Shown here in pieces: positions 10,160 through 21,153 of a stretch of DNA of 64,000 bases. A program made the position numbers and the translations under genes. How positions within the stretch are numbered: the first letter of the stretch is position 1; the number at the start of each line of letters is the position of its first letter. The notes under the pieces were generated by a model. It was not told the origin of the DNA. It was given only the letters and a program-made list of their open reading frames with translations, and did no database searches. This stretch comes from Pseudomonas sp. PSE14 (GTDB lineage: Bacteria > Pseudomonadota > Gammaproteobacteria > Pseudomonadales > Pseudomonadaceae), in NCBI RefSeq assembly GCF_029203285.1, contig NZ_CP115669.1, forward strand, positions 4,588,001 to 4,652,000. Direction: 5' to 3'.

Positions 10160-10914
10160 TTATCCGCCTGGTATGCCTGGTATTCAGGAGAAGCGGGATA
10201 CAGGCGCTTGAGTTGCAGCCCGTAGCTGGCAGCGGTATCCCTGTCGTCAAAGATCTTCGCCAGTCGAATTCCCAGCAGCAGGCTGCGCGCGGTCTGCGGG
10301 CCCTGCTTGAGGTATTCCTGGTAGTAGGCTCGCGCCGGAACGTACTGACGATCCTGGTAATTGAGTTCGGCCATCTCGATCAGCGCACTGGGCTGATTGC
10401 GATTGAGGCGAATGGCCTTCTCGAAGTATTCCTTGGCCTGCTCGCGCTGCTTGAGCTGCAGGCTGACCAGCCCGAGGTTCTCGAAGATGCGCGAACGCTC
10501 GGGATACAGACCATCCTCGGCGGCCTTGATATAGACGTCGTAGGCTTCCTTGTAGCGTTTCTGCTCGAACAGGAAGCCGCCGTAGTTGTTCAGGATGCGC
10601 GCATCATCCGAACGGGACGAAAGCGCCTTGCGGTATTCGGTCTCGGCCAGCTGCGGCTCCATCTCGGTCTGGTAGACCGCGGCGAGTGCGGTATGCGCAT
10701 CGGCACTGGACGGATCGAGTTCCAGTGCCTGGCGCAGCGGGACCTTGGCCTGTTCGGCATTGCCGGCCCGCAGGTAGCCGAGCCCCAGCTGGATGTAGGC
10801 GTCACGCGCCTCATCCCGGCCCTTCTCGGTTTTCAGAGGATCCTGTTTACCAGACGTCACGCAACCCGTCAGCACGGTTGCCAACAGCAAGAACAGCGCG
10901 GCGCGCAGGGTCAT
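10156..10914 (-). CDS. pilF: Type IV pilus pilotin lipoprotein PilF
   Basis: PilF is the outer-membrane lipoprotein that targets and assembles the PilQ secretin. The 252-residue protein has a lipobox LTGC with Cys18 as the lipidated residue. About six TPR repeats follow, for example AYIQLGLGYLRAGNAEQA and ARILNNYGGFLFEQKRYKEA. It lies between rlmN and rodZ in a housekeeping chain, as in other pseudomonads. It is the only pilus gene in the window outside the minor-pilin block at 28-34 kb. Confidence 0.96.
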   Translation of the reverse strand: MTLRAALFLLLATVLTGCVTSGKQDPLKTEKGRDEARDAYIQLGLGYLRAGNAEQAKVPLRQALELDPSSADAHTALAAVYQTEMEPQLAETEYRKALSSRSDDARILNNYGGFLFEQKRYKEAYDVYIKAAEDGLYPERSRIFENLGLVSLQLKQREQAKEYFEKAIRLNRNQPSALIEMAELNYQDRQYVPARAYYQEYLKQGPQTARSLLLGIRLAKIFDDRDTAASYGLQLKRLYPASPEYQAYQADK

Positions 10915-10930
10915 TGGAATCCTCCCTTGA

Positions 10931-12079
10931 TCAGTTTCGATTGGCGGCGTTCGACGCCTGCTCGTTTTCCGTCGCCAGCTGGCGGACGGCGATGTAGCGT
11001 TCGCTGCGGCGGGTGCGGTCCATCACCTGGCCCACCAATTGACCACAGGCGGCATCGATGTCGTCACCACGGGTGGTGCGCACCGTCACGTTGAAACCAC
11101 CTTTGTGCAGCATGTCCTGGAAACGGCGGATGGCATTGTTGCTCGGCCGCTCGTAACCTGAATGCGGGAACGGATTAAACGGAATCAGGTTGATCTTGCA
11201 AGGGAAATCCTTGAGCAATGCGATCAGTTGCTCGGCATGCTCGGGCTGGTCGTTGACGTTGGCCAGCAGGGTGTACTCGACGGTCAGCACGCGTTCCTTG
11301 CCCAGGCGCGTGATGTAGCGATAGCAGGCGTCGAGCAGCATATCCAGCGGGTACTTCTTGTTGATCGGTACCAGCTTGTTGCGCAGTTCGTCGTTCGGCG
11401 CGTGCAGCGACAGGGCCAGCGACACGTCGGTCACCTCGGCGAGCTTGTCGATCATCGGCACCACGCCGGAGGTGGACAGGGTCACCTTGCGCTTGGAAAT
11501 GCCGTAGCCGAGGTCTTCCATCATGATGCTCATGGCGGTCACGACGTTGTCGAAGTTCAGCAGCGGCTCGCCCATGCCCATCATCACCACGTTGGTGATG
11601 GCACGGTCGATCTTGCCCGGGATGGTCCCGAACGATTGGTTGGCGATCCACACCTGGCCGATGATCTCGGCGGAGGTCAGGTCGCTGTTGAAGCCTTGCT
11701 TGCCGGTGGAGCAGAAGCTGCAGTCCAGCGCGCAACCGGCCTGGGACGACACACACAGGGTGCCGCGGCCGCCCTGGGGAATGTACACGGTCTCGACGCA
11801 ACTGCCCGAGGCCACGCGCACCACCCACTTGCGGGTACCGTCAGAGGAAATGTCCTGGCTGACGATCTCCGGGGGACGAATTTCGGCAACGGCCTTGAGC
11901 TTTTCGCGCAAGGCCTTGCCAACGTTCGTCATGGCGTCGAAATCGACGGCGCCAAAGTGGTGAATCCATTGCATCACCTGGCCGGCGCGGAAGCGCTTTT
12001 CACCGATGGACTCGAAGAATTCCTCGAGCTGGGGCTTGGTCATGCCCAGCAGGTTGGCCTTTACAGCGGTATCAGTCAT
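10931..12079 (-). CDS. rlmN: Dual-specificity 23S rRNA (A2503)/tRNA (A37) C2-methyltransferase RlmN
   Basis: RlmN is a radical-SAM enzyme that methylates C2 of A2503 in 23S rRNA and of A37 in some tRNAs. The radical-SAM motif is CALDCSFC (Cys116, Cys120, Cys123). The methyl-carrying cysteine is probably Cys345 ([10 protein letters not shown]). I chose the ATG at 12079 because a GAGGG ribosome site precedes it and the protein then starts like its relatives ([12 protein letters not shown]). An in-frame ATG lies 18 bases upstream. The gene starts 27 bp after ndk. Confidence 0.96.
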   Translation of the reverse strand: MTDTAVKANLLGMTKPQLEEFFESIGEKRFRAGQVMQWIHHFGAVDFDAMTNVGKALREKLKAVAEIRPPEIVSQDISSDGTRKWVVRVASGSCVETVYIPQGGRGTLCVSSQAGCALDCSFCSTGKQGFNSDLTSAEIIGQVWIANQSFGTIPGKIDRAITNVVMMGMGEPLLNFDNVVTAMSIMMEDLGYGISKRKVTLSTSGVVPMIDKLAEVTDVSLALSLHAPNDELRNKLVPINKKYPLDMLLDACYRYITRLGKERVLTVEYTLLANVNDQPEHAEQLIALLKDFPCKINLIPFNPFPHSGYERPSNNAIRRFQDMLHKGGFNVTVRTTRGDDIDAACGQLVGQVMDRTRRSERYIAVRQLATENEQASNAANRN

Positions 12080-12106
12080 GGATTCACCCTCGCTCATTCG
12101 CCTGGA

Positions 12107-12538
12107 TTAGCGAATGCGCTCGCACACCTCGGTGCTGGAGAAGAAGTAAGCGATTTCGCGAGCTGCGGAAGCTTCCGAGTCGGAACCGTGTACGGCGTTC
12201 TCGTCGATGGAAACGGCGAAGTCGGCGCGGATGGTGCCAGCGTCGGCTTTCTTCGGATCGGTGGCGCCCATCAGCTCACGGTTGCGCAGGATGGCGTCTT
12301 CGCCTTCCAGAACCTGAACGACAACCGGGCCGGAGGTCATGAAGGCAACCAGGTCCTTGAAGAAGGGACGCTCTTTGTGCTCGGCGTAGAAACCGCCAGC
12401 TTCGCGCTCGGACAGCTGAACCATCTTCGAAGCGACGACGCGCAGACCGGCTTTTTCGAAGCGGGTCAGGATTTCGCCGATGACGTTCTTGGCAACAGCG
12501 TCGGGCTTGATGATGGAGAAGGTACGTTGCAGGGCCAT
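12107..12538 (-). CDS. ndk: Nucleoside diphosphate kinase
   Basis: Ndk transfers the gamma phosphate between nucleoside triphosphates and diphosphates in the cytosol. The 143-residue length is standard. The phosphorylated histidine is His117 in NAVHGSDS, and the N-terminal [11 protein letters not shown] is diagnostic. The ATG at 12538 gives this family start, while a longer upstream frame is not used. It heads the minus-strand chain that runs through rlmN, pilF and rodZ. Confidence 0.97.
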   Translation of the reverse strand: MALQRTFSIIKPDAVAKNVIGEILTRFEKAGLRVVASKMVQLSEREAGGFYAEHKERPFFKDLVAFMTSGPVVVQVLEGEDAILRNRELMGATDPKKADAGTIRADFAVSIDENAVHGSDSEASAAREIAYFFSSTEVCERIR

Positions 12539-12681
12539 GGAAATAACTCCGGAAAGCAAGGTTGGTAAAGCCAAGAAGCCCCTGGCATAGGCCAGGAGCT
12601 CCTGTGATTCAAGGGTTTGCCGCAGGCGCCGCCCGGCGGACGGCGACGCGGGACCGTCCCCGACTGCTGCGGGGCCGGCGG

Positions 12682-12711
12682 CTGAAGAAATTCCCTCGGG
12701 AATTTTTTCAG
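12682..12711. promoter_or_regulatory. 30-nt near-perfect palindrome upstream of ndk
   Basis: CTGAAGAAATTCCC and GGGAATTTTTTCAG form 14-bp arms with one mismatch and a 2-nt centre. It lies about 145 bp upstream of the ndk start and just past the isc terminator. It could be an operator, a plus-strand terminator-like hairpin, or part of the ndk leader. No factor can be named. Confidence 0.4.
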
Positions 12712-12718
12712 AGCACAC

Positions 12719-12750
12719 CTAAAGATAAAACCCGCGAATTATACGCGGGT
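12719..12750 (-). terminator. Rho-independent terminator of the isc operon
   Basis: On the minus strand ACCCGCG and CGCGGGT form a perfect 7-bp stem around a 7-nt loop, followed directly by TTTATCTTT. It lies 40 bp beyond the iscX stop. A second GC-rich hairpin (CGCGGCA/TGCCGCG, about 12765-12783) lies between iscX and this site and may help. Confidence 0.8.
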
Positions 12751-12789
12751 TCATGACAAATGGGTACGCGGCAAGCGTGCCGCGCGCCC

Positions 12790-12990
12790 TCAGTCGAGCT
12801 CTTCGATCCAGGCGGCCTGGATGGCCTCCAGGACCTTTTCACCGCCGCGGGAAGGATCGTCGCTGAACTCCGGCAATGCCAGCACCCAGGTGTGCAGATC
12901 GACGAAATTCACGTAGCGCGGATCGACATCCGGCTTGGATTCAGCCAGTTGGATGGCGATTTCGAGCACATCAACCCATTTCAGACTCAT
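12790..12990 (-). CDS. iscX: Fe-S assembly protein IscX (YfhJ)
   Basis: IscX is a small acidic protein that binds IscS and iron and tunes cluster assembly. The 66-residue product starts MSLKWVDVLEIAIQLAES and contains the typical DVDPRYVNFVDLHTWV segment. The ATG at 12990 gives exactly the family length, whereas the longer frame reads into fdx. It is the last gene of the isc operon and is followed by the terminator at 12719-12750. Confidence 0.95.
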   Translation of the reverse strand: MSLKWVDVLEIAIQLAESKPDVDPRYVNFVDLHTWVLALPEFSDDPSRGGEKVLEAIQAAWIEELD

Positions 12991-13004
12991 CGTTGGCGCT
13001 CCGC

Positions 13005-13343
13005 TCAGTGACCTTCGGACACCTGGTTGATGGTGTACTTCGGAATCTCCACCACCAGATCTTCCTCGCCGACTACGGCCTGGCAGGACAGGCGCGAATC
13101 CGGCTCCAGGCCCCAGGCCTTGTCCAGCATGTCGTCTTCCAGCTCGTCGGAGGCTTCCATGGAGTTGAAGCCTTCGCGCACGATCACGTGGCAGGTGGTG
13201 CAGGCACAGGACATCTCGCAGGCATGCTCGATCTCGATGCCGTTGCGCAGCGCCGCTTTCATGATGGTTTCGCCCGGCTGGGCCTCGATCACCGCACCTT
13301 CCGGGCAATGTTCGGCGTTCGGCAGAAATACGATCTGCGGCAT
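13005..13343 (-). CDS. fdx: ISC system [2Fe-2S] ferredoxin
   Basis: This adrenodoxin-type ferredoxin supplies electrons for Fe-S cluster assembly. The 112-residue protein shows the cluster ligands Cys42, Cys48, Cys51 and Cys87 in the C-x5-C-x2-C...C pattern, with an extra Cys46 as in other Isc ferredoxins. It lies between hscA (6-bp gap) and iscX in the canonical order. Confidence 0.97.
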   Translation of the reverse strand: MPQIVFLPNAEHCPEGAVIEAQPGETIMKAALRNGIEIEHACEMSCACTTCHVIVREGFNSMEASDELEDDMLDKAWGLEPDSRLSCQAVVGEEDLVVEIPKYTINQVSEGH

Positions 13344-13349
13344 CTTGGC

Positions 13350-15209
<1,860 letters not shown>

Positions 15210-15254
15210 GCGGTTTCTAATCAGGCTTATCGGGCGCGGCACGGGCCGCGCGGA

Positions 15255-15776
15255 TTAATCGTCGAGTCGCTCTTCGAGCTGCCGCACTTCCTGCGCCAGC
15301 TTGTCGAGGAACTGCATGCGCCGCACCAGGCGCTCGGCCAACTCGCGGCGGGCCGGGTCATCCCAGCAATCGGCGAACTCCGCGTCCAGCTGCTGCTGGG
15401 CCGATTTCAGCTGGCGCTTGAAGTACGCCACGCCATCGAGATCGGCGCTGTCCTGCAGGTCTTCCAGCTCCTCGCGCAGACGCATCTGCTGCAGGAGGAA
15501 CTCCGGATCCTGCACCGTGGCTTCCAGTGGCAACGCGTTGCCACGCAAGGCCAACAGGTAAAGGGCACGGCGCGGAGCGCTCTTAAGCGTCTGGTACGCG
15601 TCGTTGAGCTCGGCGGCCTTTTCCAGCGCCAGTCGCTGCTCGCGCTCGGAGGCATCGGCGAAACGATCCGGATGGACGTTGCGCACCAGCTCGCGGTAGC
15701 GGTTGCCAAGGGCTTCCAGGTCGATCCGGAAGCCTGGCTGCAGGTCGAACAGCGCGAAGTGACAGGGACTACCCAC
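15255..15776 (-). CDS. hscB: Fe-S assembly co-chaperone HscB
   Basis: HscB is the J-domain partner that delivers IscU to HscA. The 173-residue protein has the HPD motif at residues 35-37 ([11 protein letters not shown]) in an N-terminal J domain and a C-terminal three-helix domain for IscU. I chose the GTG at 15776 because it gives [16 protein letters not shown], the conserved N-terminus. It begins eight nucleotides after the iscA stop, and the longer frame in the ORF overlaps iscA. Confidence 0.95.
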   Translation of the reverse strand: MGSPCHFALFDLQPGFRIDLEALGNRYRELVRNVHPDRFADASEREQRLALEKAAELNDAYQTLKSAPRRALYLLALRGNALPLEATVQDPEFLLQQMRLREELEDLQDSADLDGVAYFKRQLKSAQQQLDAEFADCWDDPARRELAERLVRRMQFLDKLAQEVRQLEERLDD

Positions 15777-15784
15777 GCCCGACC

Positions 15785-16108
15785 TCAGACGTTGAAGCTT
15801 TCGCCGCAGCCACACTCACCGCGCACGTTCGGGTTGTTGAACTTGAAGCCCTCGTTGAGGCCTTCCTTGGTGAAGTCCAACTCGGTGCCGTCGAGGTAGA
15901 CCAGGCTTTTCGGGTCGATGATGACCTTCACGCCGTGACTCTCGAACACCTGGTCCTCGGCTGCCAGCTCGTCGACGAACTCCAGCACATAGGCCAGACC
16001 GGAACACCCGGTGGTGCGCACGCCAAGACGAATGCCCTCGCCCTTGCCGCGCCCTTCGAGGGAGCGGCGAACGTGGTTGGCGGCGGCTTCGGTCATGCTG
16101 ATGGCCAT
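15785..16108 (-). CDS. iscA: Iron-sulfur cluster assembly protein IscA
   Basis: IscA is an A-type carrier that helps form and deliver [4Fe-4S] clusters. The 107-residue protein has the three invariant cysteines, Cys35 (TGCSGLAY), Cys99 and Cys101 (GECGCGESF). It is the fourth gene of the isc operon, 28 bp after iscU. Confidence 0.97.
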   Translation of the reverse strand: MAISMTEAAANHVRRSLEGRGKGEGIRLGVRTTGCSGLAYVLEFVDELAAEDQVFESHGVKVIIDPKSLVYLDGTELDFTKEGLNEGFKFNNPNVRGECGCGESFNV

Positions 16109-16136
16109 GGGAACTCCTTACTCAACGAATCGCAGT

Positions 16137-16523
16137 TCAGAGAAGACCTTTCTTCTGCTTGTAGTCGCGTACGGCCGCCTTGATGGCGTCCTCGGCGAGC
16201 ACCGAGCAGTGGATCTTCACCGGCGGCAGGGCCAGCTCTTCGGCGATGGTGGTGTTCTTGATGGATTCGGCTTCATCCAGGGTCTTGCCCTTCATCCACT
16301 CGGTGGCGAGGGAGCTGGAAGCGATAGCCGAGCCGCAGCCGTAGGTCTTGAACTTCGCGTCCTCGATGACGCCCTGCTCGTTGACCTTGATCTGCAGGCG
16401 CATCACGTCGCCGCAGGCCGGCGCGCCGACCATGCCGGTACCGACGTCCGGGTCCTCGGCGTTGAGCTTGCCGACGTTGCGCGGGTTTTCGTAGTGGTCG
16501 ATGACCTTGTCACTGTAAGCCAT
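16137..16523 (-). CDS. iscU: Fe-S cluster scaffold protein IscU
   Basis: IscU is the scaffold on which IscS-derived sulfur and iron are assembled. The 128-residue product shows all ligands: Cys37, Asp39, Cys63, His105 and Cys106. The LPPVK chaperone-recognition motif is at residues 99-103. It lies between iscS and iscA in the standard order. Confidence 0.98.
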   Translation of the reverse strand: MAYSDKVIDHYENPRNVGKLNAEDPDVGTGMVGAPACGDVMRLQIKVNEQGVIEDAKFKTYGCGSAIASSSLATEWMKGKTLDEAESIKNTTIAEELALPPVKIHCSVLAEDAIKAAVRDYKQKKGLL

Positions 16524-16550
16524 GGCTAATCCTCACATCTATGGGGCGGG

Positions 16551-17765
16551 TCAGTGGGCCTGCCATTCGACCTTGGACAGGTCGACACCCTCTTTGAACA
16601 TATCCCACAGCGGCGAGAGTTCACGCAGCTTGGAAACGGCTTCCACCACCTTATTGGCGGCATAGTCGACCTCTTCTTCAGTGGTGAAGCGGCCGAAGCT
16701 GAAACGGATGGAGCTGTGCGCCAGTTCGTCGTTGCGACCCAGGGCGCGGAGCACGTAGGACGGCTCCAGCGAGGCCGAGGTGCAGGCGGAACCGGACGAT
16801 ACGGCCAGGTCCTTGAGCGACATCATCAGCGACTCGCCCTCGACGTAGTTGAAGCTGACGTTGAGGATGTTCGGTGCGTAGGAAGTGGCGCTGCCGTTGA
16901 CGTACAGCTCTTCCAGGCCCTGGACCTGCTCGAAGAAGCGCTTGCGCAGGCCTTCGATACGAGCCATTTCCTGGTGCATTTCTTCCTTGGCGATGCGGAA
17001 GGCCTCGCCCATGCCGACGATCTGGTGGGTCGCCAGGGTGCCCGAACGCATGCCGCGCTCATGGCCGCCACCGTGCATCTGGGCTTCCAGGCGGACGCGC
17101 GGCTTGCGGCGCACGTACAGGGCGCCCATGCCTTTGGGGCCATAGACCTTGTGGGCAGAGAAGGACATCAGGTCGACCTTGAGCTTTTCCAGGTCGATGT
17201 CGATCTTGCCGGCCGATTGGGCGGCGTCGACGTGCAGCAGGATGCCGCGGGAGCGGGTCAGCTCGCCGATGGCAGCGATGTCGTTGACGCTGCCGACTTC
17301 GTTGTTCACGTGCATGACCGACACCAGGATGGTGTCCTCACGCAGGGCGGACTCGACCATCGCCGGGGTGATGATGCCCTCGGGAGTCGGCTCCAGGTAG
17401 GTGACCTCGAAGCCTTCGCGCTCCAGCTGGCGGCAGGTATCCAGGACCGCCTTGTGCTCGATCTTCGAGGTGACGATGTGCTTGCCCTTGGTGGCATAGA
17501 AGTGCGCAACACCCTTGATCGCCAGGTTGTCGGACTCGGTGGCACCGGAAGTCCAGACGATCTCGCGGGGGTCGGCATTGACCAGCTCGGCGACCTGGCG
17601 ACGAGCGTTCTCGGCTGCTTCCTCGGCCTTCCAGCCGAAGACGTGGGAGCGCGACGCCGGGTTGCCGAAATTGCCATCTACCAGGAGGCAGTCAGCCATT
17701 TTCTGAGCGACACGCGGGTCCACCGGGGTTGTGGCGGAGTAGTCGAGGTAAATCGGCAATTTCAT
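16551..17765 (-). CDS. iscS: Cysteine desulfurase IscS
   Basis: IscS takes sulfur from cysteine as a persulfide and passes it to IscU and to tRNA-thiolation enzymes. The 404-residue PLP enzyme has the Schiff-base lysine at Lys206 ([12 protein letters not shown]) and the active cysteine at Cys328 ([14 protein letters not shown]). The ATG at 17765 gives [17 protein letters not shown], the exact family start. It follows iscR by 28 bp. Confidence 0.98.
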   Translation of the reverse strand: MKLPIYLDYSATTPVDPRVAQKMADCLLVDGNFGNPASRSHVFGWKAEEAAENARRQVAELVNADPREIVWTSGATESDNLAIKGVAHFYATKGKHIVTSKIEHKAVLDTCRQLEREGFEVTYLEPTPEGIITPAMVESALREDTILVSVMHVNNEVGSVNDIAAIGELTRSRGILLHVDAAQSAGKIDIDLEKLKVDLMSFSAHKVYGPKGMGALYVRRKPRVRLEAQMHGGGHERGMRSGTLATHQIVGMGEAFRIAKEEMHQEMARIEGLRKRFFEQVQGLEELYVNGSATSYAPNILNVSFNYVEGESLMMSLKDLAVSSGSACTSASLEPSYVLRALGRNDELAHSSIRFSFGRFTTEEEVDYAANKVVEAVSKLRELSPLWDMFKEGVDLSKVEWQAH

Positions 17766-17793
17766 CAGGTAACTCCTACAGGCGGGCGTTCGC

Positions 17794-18288
17794 TCAATCG
17801 ATGGCGGACGCTTCAATCTTGTCGAGGCGCGGCGTCTTGCTGCCCGAACAACGGCGCTCGTCCTGGCGCTGGGCGACCTCTTGAACTTCGCGGCGCTCGA
17901 CCAGGTCGGCCAGGCTGATGCCGCTGAGGAACTCGTGAATCTGCTGGCTGAGGTCGCACCACAGGTGGTGGGTCAGACAGGTATCGCCGGAGTGGCAGTC
18001 GCCTTGACCCTGACAGCGGGTAGCGTCGACCGACTCGTTGACCGCATCGATCACCTGGGCAACGTGGATGCCGGTCATGTCGCGGGACAGCTGGTAGCCG
18101 CCGCCCGGACCGCGCACGCTGACCACCAGGTTGCCACGGCGCAACTTGGCAAACAGCTGTTCCAGGTAGGACAGGGAGATGCCCTGGCGCTCGGAAATAT
18201 CGGCGAGAGAAACCGGACCACGCTGGGCGTGCAACGCCAGATCGAGCATGGCGGTGACGGCATAGCGGCCTTTGGTGGTCAATCGCAT
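17794..18288 (-). CDS. iscR: Fe-S regulator IscR (Rrf2 family)
   Basis: IscR is a winged-helix regulator that represses its own operon when it carries a [2Fe-2S] cluster. The 164-residue protein has the N-terminal DNA-binding domain [20 protein letters not shown] and the ligands Cys92, Cys98, Cys104 and His107 ([18 protein letters not shown]). It is the first gene of the isc operon, and a matching type 1 operator lies just upstream. The C-terminal tail is unstructured and charged, as is common in pseudomonads. Confidence 0.97.
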   Translation of the reverse strand: MRLTTKGRYAVTAMLDLALHAQRGPVSLADISERQGISLSYLEQLFAKLRRGNLVVSVRGPGGGYQLSRDMTGIHVAQVIDAVNESVDATRCQGQGDCHSGDTCLTHHLWCDLSQQIHEFLSGISLADLVERREVQEVAQRQDERRCSGSKTPRLDKIEASAID

Positions 18289-18321
18289 GGGGAAATCCGG
18301 AAGAATCGCTGGTTTAGGGGG

Positions 18322-18380
18322 AGTATGCTCTTTTCCGACTATTTAGGTCAACTATAAGCCCTATTACTTTAGTCGGAATT
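18322..18380 (-). promoter_or_regulatory. isc operon promoter with IscR type 1 operator(s)
   Basis: On the minus strand a -35 box TTGACC (18346-18351) and a -10 box CATACT (18322-18327) are 18 bp apart. The -35 lies inside ATAGTTGACCTAAATAGTCG, which fits the IscR type 1 consensus (ATA-SYYGAC...YAGTCRR) closely. A second, weaker match (TTCCGACTAAAGTAATAGGG) lies immediately upstream at 18361-18379. Repression by holo-IscR is inferred from this fit. Confidence 0.75.
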
Positions 18381-18418
18381 AACCAGCGAGCGGCGGCGTA
18401 TTTTAGCAGAGTGCCAGC

Positions 18419-18440
18419 GTCGGCGCATCACTGCGCCGAC
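18419..18440 (-). terminator. Stem-loop at the 3' end of cysE
   Basis: GTCGGCGCA and TGCGCCGAC form a perfect 9-bp stem around a 4-nt loop that includes part of the cysE stop codon. No U-run follows on the minus strand. It may slow read-through into the isc promoter region or protect the mRNA end. Confidence 0.4.
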
Positions 18441-19207
18441 TTGCTGTCCTCGGTGTCCTTCACGCCAGCGAAGTCCTCTTCACGCAGCGCCGGCAGATCT
18501 TTCGCACAATAGTCGCTGCCTAGAGCCGTCAGCGCCTTGCACATCCCTTCCAGGCGGCCATCAACGGCCTGCAGGTGATCGAGCAACTGACCAATGGCAC
18601 GCGCCACCGGGTCAGGCATGTCCTGGCTGACGCCGTAGGCATCGAAGCCAAGCTTCTCGGCCATGGCCTGGCGCTTGGCGGCCTGGTCGGCATCGTCCTT
18701 CATGATGATCCGACCAGGAATACCTACGACGGTAGCCCCTGGCGGTACCTCTTTCGTGACCACCGCGTTGGAGCCCACCTTGGCGCCAGCACCAACAGTG
18801 AACGGACCGAGCACCTTGGCGCCCGCCCCCACCACCACGCCATCGGCCAGGGTCGGGTGACGCTTGCCCTTGTTCCAACTGGTGCCGCCCAGGGTCACGC
18901 CCTGGTAGATAGTCACGTCGTCACCGATCTCGGCAGTCTCGCCAATGACGATACCCAGGCCGTGGTCGATGAAGAAACGCCGACCGATCTTGGCGCCGGG
19001 ATGGATCTCGATACCGGTCATCCAGCGCCCGAAGTTGGACACCATGCGTGCCAGCCACTTCCAGCCGGACGCCCACAGGGCATGAGCCAGGCGATGCAGC
19101 CACACCGCGTGCAGGCCCGGATAGCAGGTGAGCACCTCAAAGGCGTTGCGCGCCGCCGGGTCACGATGGAATACGCTCTGGATATCTTCGCGCACACGCT
19201 CAAACAT
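18428..19207 (-). CDS. cysE: Serine O-acetyltransferase CysE
   Basis: CysE acetylates serine with acetyl-CoA, the first step of cysteine synthesis. The 259-residue protein has an N-terminal helical domain and a left-handed beta-helix built of hexapeptide repeats ([34 protein letters not shown]). The ATG at 19207 gives [14 protein letters not shown], the usual start, and sits inside the end of trmJ (8-bp overlap). It lies upstream of the isc operon, so cysteine supply and the desulfurase are neighbours. The C-terminus is longer than in enteric CysE. Confidence 0.95.
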   Translation of the reverse strand: MFERVREDIQSVFHRDPAARNAFEVLTCYPGLHAVWLHRLAHALWASGWKWLARMVSNFGRWMTGIEIHPGAKIGRRFFIDHGLGIVIGETAEIGDDVTIYQGVTLGGTSWNKGKRHPTLADGVVVGAGAKVLGPFTVGAGAKVGSNAVVTKEVPPGATVVGIPGRIIMKDDADQAAKRQAMAEKLGFDAYGVSQDMPDPVARAIGQLLDHLQAVDGRLEGMCKALTALGSDYCAKDLPALREEDFAGVKDTEDSKSAQ

Positions 19208-19979
19208 CTTCATCACTCCGCTTGGAAAGCTCCCCACGGGCAGCCTTCTGTGTTTCGGTCAGAATACCCCTCAGGATATTCATCTCCAGCTTGCTGACGC
19301 CGCTGCGGCCGTACAAGCGGCGCAGACGCGACATGAGATGGCGCGGCTTCTGCGGATCGAGGAACTGGATATCCACCAGGGTCGACTCCAGGTGTGCGTA
19401 GAAACGCTCCAGCTCATCCGACGTCACCGGAATGCTGTTGAGCATCGCGGTGGACTCCACCTTCTCCTGCTTGGTCGGCTGGCCTTGGGCCGCCAACCAG
19501 GCCATGCGCACCTCGTAGACCAGCACCTGCACCGCCGTCGCCAGGTTCAGCGAGCTGAACTCGGGATTGGCCGGGATATGCACATGGAATTGACATCGCT
19601 GCAATTCCTCGTTGGTCAGACCCGCATATTCGCGACCGAAGACCAGCGCGACCTCGCCACCCTGCTGCACGTGCTGCAGGCTGGTGGTGGCGCACTCACG
19701 GGGATCGAGCAGCGGCCAGGGAATGCGGCGGTCGCGCGCACTGGTGCCCAGCACCAGACTGCAACCGACCAGGGCGTCTTCCAGGGTCGGCACGACCACG
19801 GCCGCATCGAGGATGTCATCGGCGCCGGAAGCACGGGCGCGCGCCTCGCCACTGGGGAAATCCATCGGATCGACCAGCACCAGGCGCGACAGGCCCATGT
19901 TCTTCATCGCACGGGCCGTACCGCCGATATTGCCGGGATGACTGGTGTTGACCAGCACCACGCGAATTCTGTCGAGCAA
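19200..19979 (-). CDS. trmJ: tRNA (cytidine/uridine-2'-O-)-methyltransferase TrmJ
   Basis: TrmJ is a SPOUT-family enzyme that 2'-O-methylates position 32 of several tRNAs. The product has the knotted SAM site with [19 protein letters not shown] near the N-terminus and [12 protein letters not shown] and [13 protein letters not shown] further on. I prefer a TTG start at 19979 because a GGAG ribosome site lies nine bases before it and it yields [11 protein letters not shown], the family start. An in-frame GTG at 19994 would add five residues but has no ribosome site. Confidence 0.93.
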   Translation of the reverse strand: MLDRIRVVLVNTSHPGNIGGTARAMKNMGLSRLVLVDPMDFPSGEARARASGADDILDAAVVVPTLEDALVGCSLVLGTSARDRRIPWPLLDPRECATTSLQHVQQGGEVALVFGREYAGLTNEELQRCQFHVHIPANPEFSSLNLATAVQVLVYEVRMAWLAAQGQPTKQEKVESTAMLNSIPVTSDELERFYAHLESTLVDIQFLDPQKPRHLMSRLRRLYGRSGVSKLEMNILRGILTETQKAARGELSKRSDEDV

Positions 19980-20084
19980 CGCCAGCGACTCCACATAAAA
20001 GCGAAAAAAGGGAGGGAATCCTACCGCAGCGGTGGGTCTTGCGCCACGCAGGCGACAGGTCGCTCTATGAGTGCCATGGTTTTC

Positions 20085-20093
20085 TGTTAGAAT
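20085..20093 (+). promoter_or_regulatory. Extended -10 promoter element for suhB
   Basis: TGTTAGAAT is an extended -10 box (TGn plus TAGAAT) 36 bp before the suhB start. No good -35 box lies at the expected distance, as is usual for extended -10 promoters. The assignment is by pattern only. Confidence 0.4.
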
Positions 20094-20128
20094 GTCCGGC
20101 TTTCTTTAACGACCCAGGTGACCTCTCC

Positions 20129-20944
20129 ATGCAGCCCATGCTGAATATCGCCCTGCGCGCCGCTCGCAGCGCCGGTGAACTGATCTTCCGCTCCATCGAA
20201 CGCCTGGACACCCTCTCGGTCAACGAAAAAGAAGCCAAGGACTACGTCACCGAAGTCGATCGCGCGGCTGAACTCTCCATTGTCACCGCCCTGCGCAAGG
20301 CCTACCCGAATCACGGGATCATGGGCGAAGAAGGCGGCATGCTGGAAGGCAGCGGCGAAGGCGCCGACTACCTGTGGATCATCGATCCGCTGGACGGCAC
20401 CACCAACTTCATCCATGGCGTTCCGCACTTCGCCATCAGCATCGCCTGCAAATACCGCGGCCGCCTCGAGCACGCCGTGGTCCTCGACCCGATCCGTCAG
20501 GAAGAATTCACCGCCAGCCGTGGCCGTGGCGCCGCACTGAACGGTCGCCGCCTGCGCGTCAGCAACCGCAAGAGCCTGGAAGGCGCCCTGCTGGGCACCG
20601 GCTTCCCGTTCCGTGACAGCCAGATGGACAACCTGGACGCCTACCTGGGCATGTTCCGCAGCCTGGTCGGCCAGACCGCCGGCATCCGCCGCGCCGGCGC
20701 TGCCAGCCTGGACCTGGCCTACGTCGCCGCTGGCCGTTACGACGCCTTCTGGGAGTTCGGCCTGTCCGAGTGGGACATGGCAGCGGGCGCCCTGCTGATC
20801 CAGGAAGCTGGCGGCCTGGTGAGCGACTTCACCGGCGGCCACGAATTCCTCGAGAAGGGCCAGATCGTCGCCGGCAACACCAAGTGCTTCAAGGCGCTGC
20901 TGACCAGCATCCAGCCGCACCTGCCGCCGTCGCTCAAGCGCTGA
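20129..20944 (+). CDS. suhB: Inositol-1-monophosphatase SuhB
   Basis: SuhB is a Mg-dependent inositol monophosphatase that also acts with Nus factors in rRNA transcription. In P. aeruginosa it affects virulence regulation. The 271-residue protein has the metal motifs GEEGGM (from about residue 68), WIIDPLDGTTNFIHG and WDMAAGALLIQEAGG. The ATG at 20129 follows an AGGTGA ribosome site. It is divergent from trmJ and ends in a strong terminator at 20960. Confidence 0.96.
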   Translation: MQPMLNIALRAARSAGELIFRSIERLDTLSVNEKEAKDYVTEVDRAAELSIVTALRKAYPNHGIMGEEGGMLEGSGEGADYLWIIDPLDGTTNFIHGVPHFAISIACKYRGRLEHAVVLDPIRQEEFTASRGRGAALNGRRLRVSNRKSLEGALLGTGFPFRDSQMDNLDAYLGMFRSLVGQTAGIRRAGAASLDLAYVAAGRYDAFWEFGLSEWDMAAGALLIQEAGGLVSDFTGGHEFLEKGQIVAGNTKCFKALLTSIQPHLPPSLKR

Positions 20945-20959
20945 ACCTGAGCCACGCAA

Positions 20960-20988
20960 GAAAAAGCCCGGCAATGCCGGGCTTTTTT
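20960..20988 (+). terminator. Rho-independent terminator of suhB
   Basis: AAAAAGCCCGGC and GCCGGGCTTTTTT form a GC-rich stem with an AAT loop and a T6 run, 16 bp after the suhB stop. Confidence 0.9.
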
Positions 20989-21010
20989 GTGCCTGCGAGA
21001 ACGCTTTCCT

Positions 21011-21090
21011 TGTAGGAGCGAGCTTGCTCGCGAAGCTTTTTCATTCTGACACTACGGCTCTGAGCGAATCGCGAGCAAGCTCGCCCCTAC
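21011..21090. repeat. REP doublet (REPIN-like inverted pair), copy 2
   Basis: The same inverted units as at 1170 (TGTAGGAGCGAGCTTGCTCG... and ...CGAGCAAGCTCGCCCCTAC) flank a centre of about 35 bp. The right arm has diverged slightly (GCCCC in place of GCTCC). It lies between the convergent terminators of suhB and the glycine-zipper gene. Confidence 0.88.
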
Positions 21091-21106
21091 GAAAGGCAAG
21101 GCAAAG

Positions 21107-21133
21107 AAAAAGGCGCCCCATGGGCGCCTTTTT
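21107..21133 (-). terminator. Terminator of the glycine-zipper gene (bidirectional)
   Basis: AAAAAGGCGCCC and GGGCGCCTTTTT form a perfect stem with a CAT loop. A-run and T-run on both sides make it usable from either direction. It lies 20 bp past the minus-strand stop at 21154. Confidence 0.88.
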
Positions 21134-21153
21134 CGTTCACTCCTGGCGACTGC

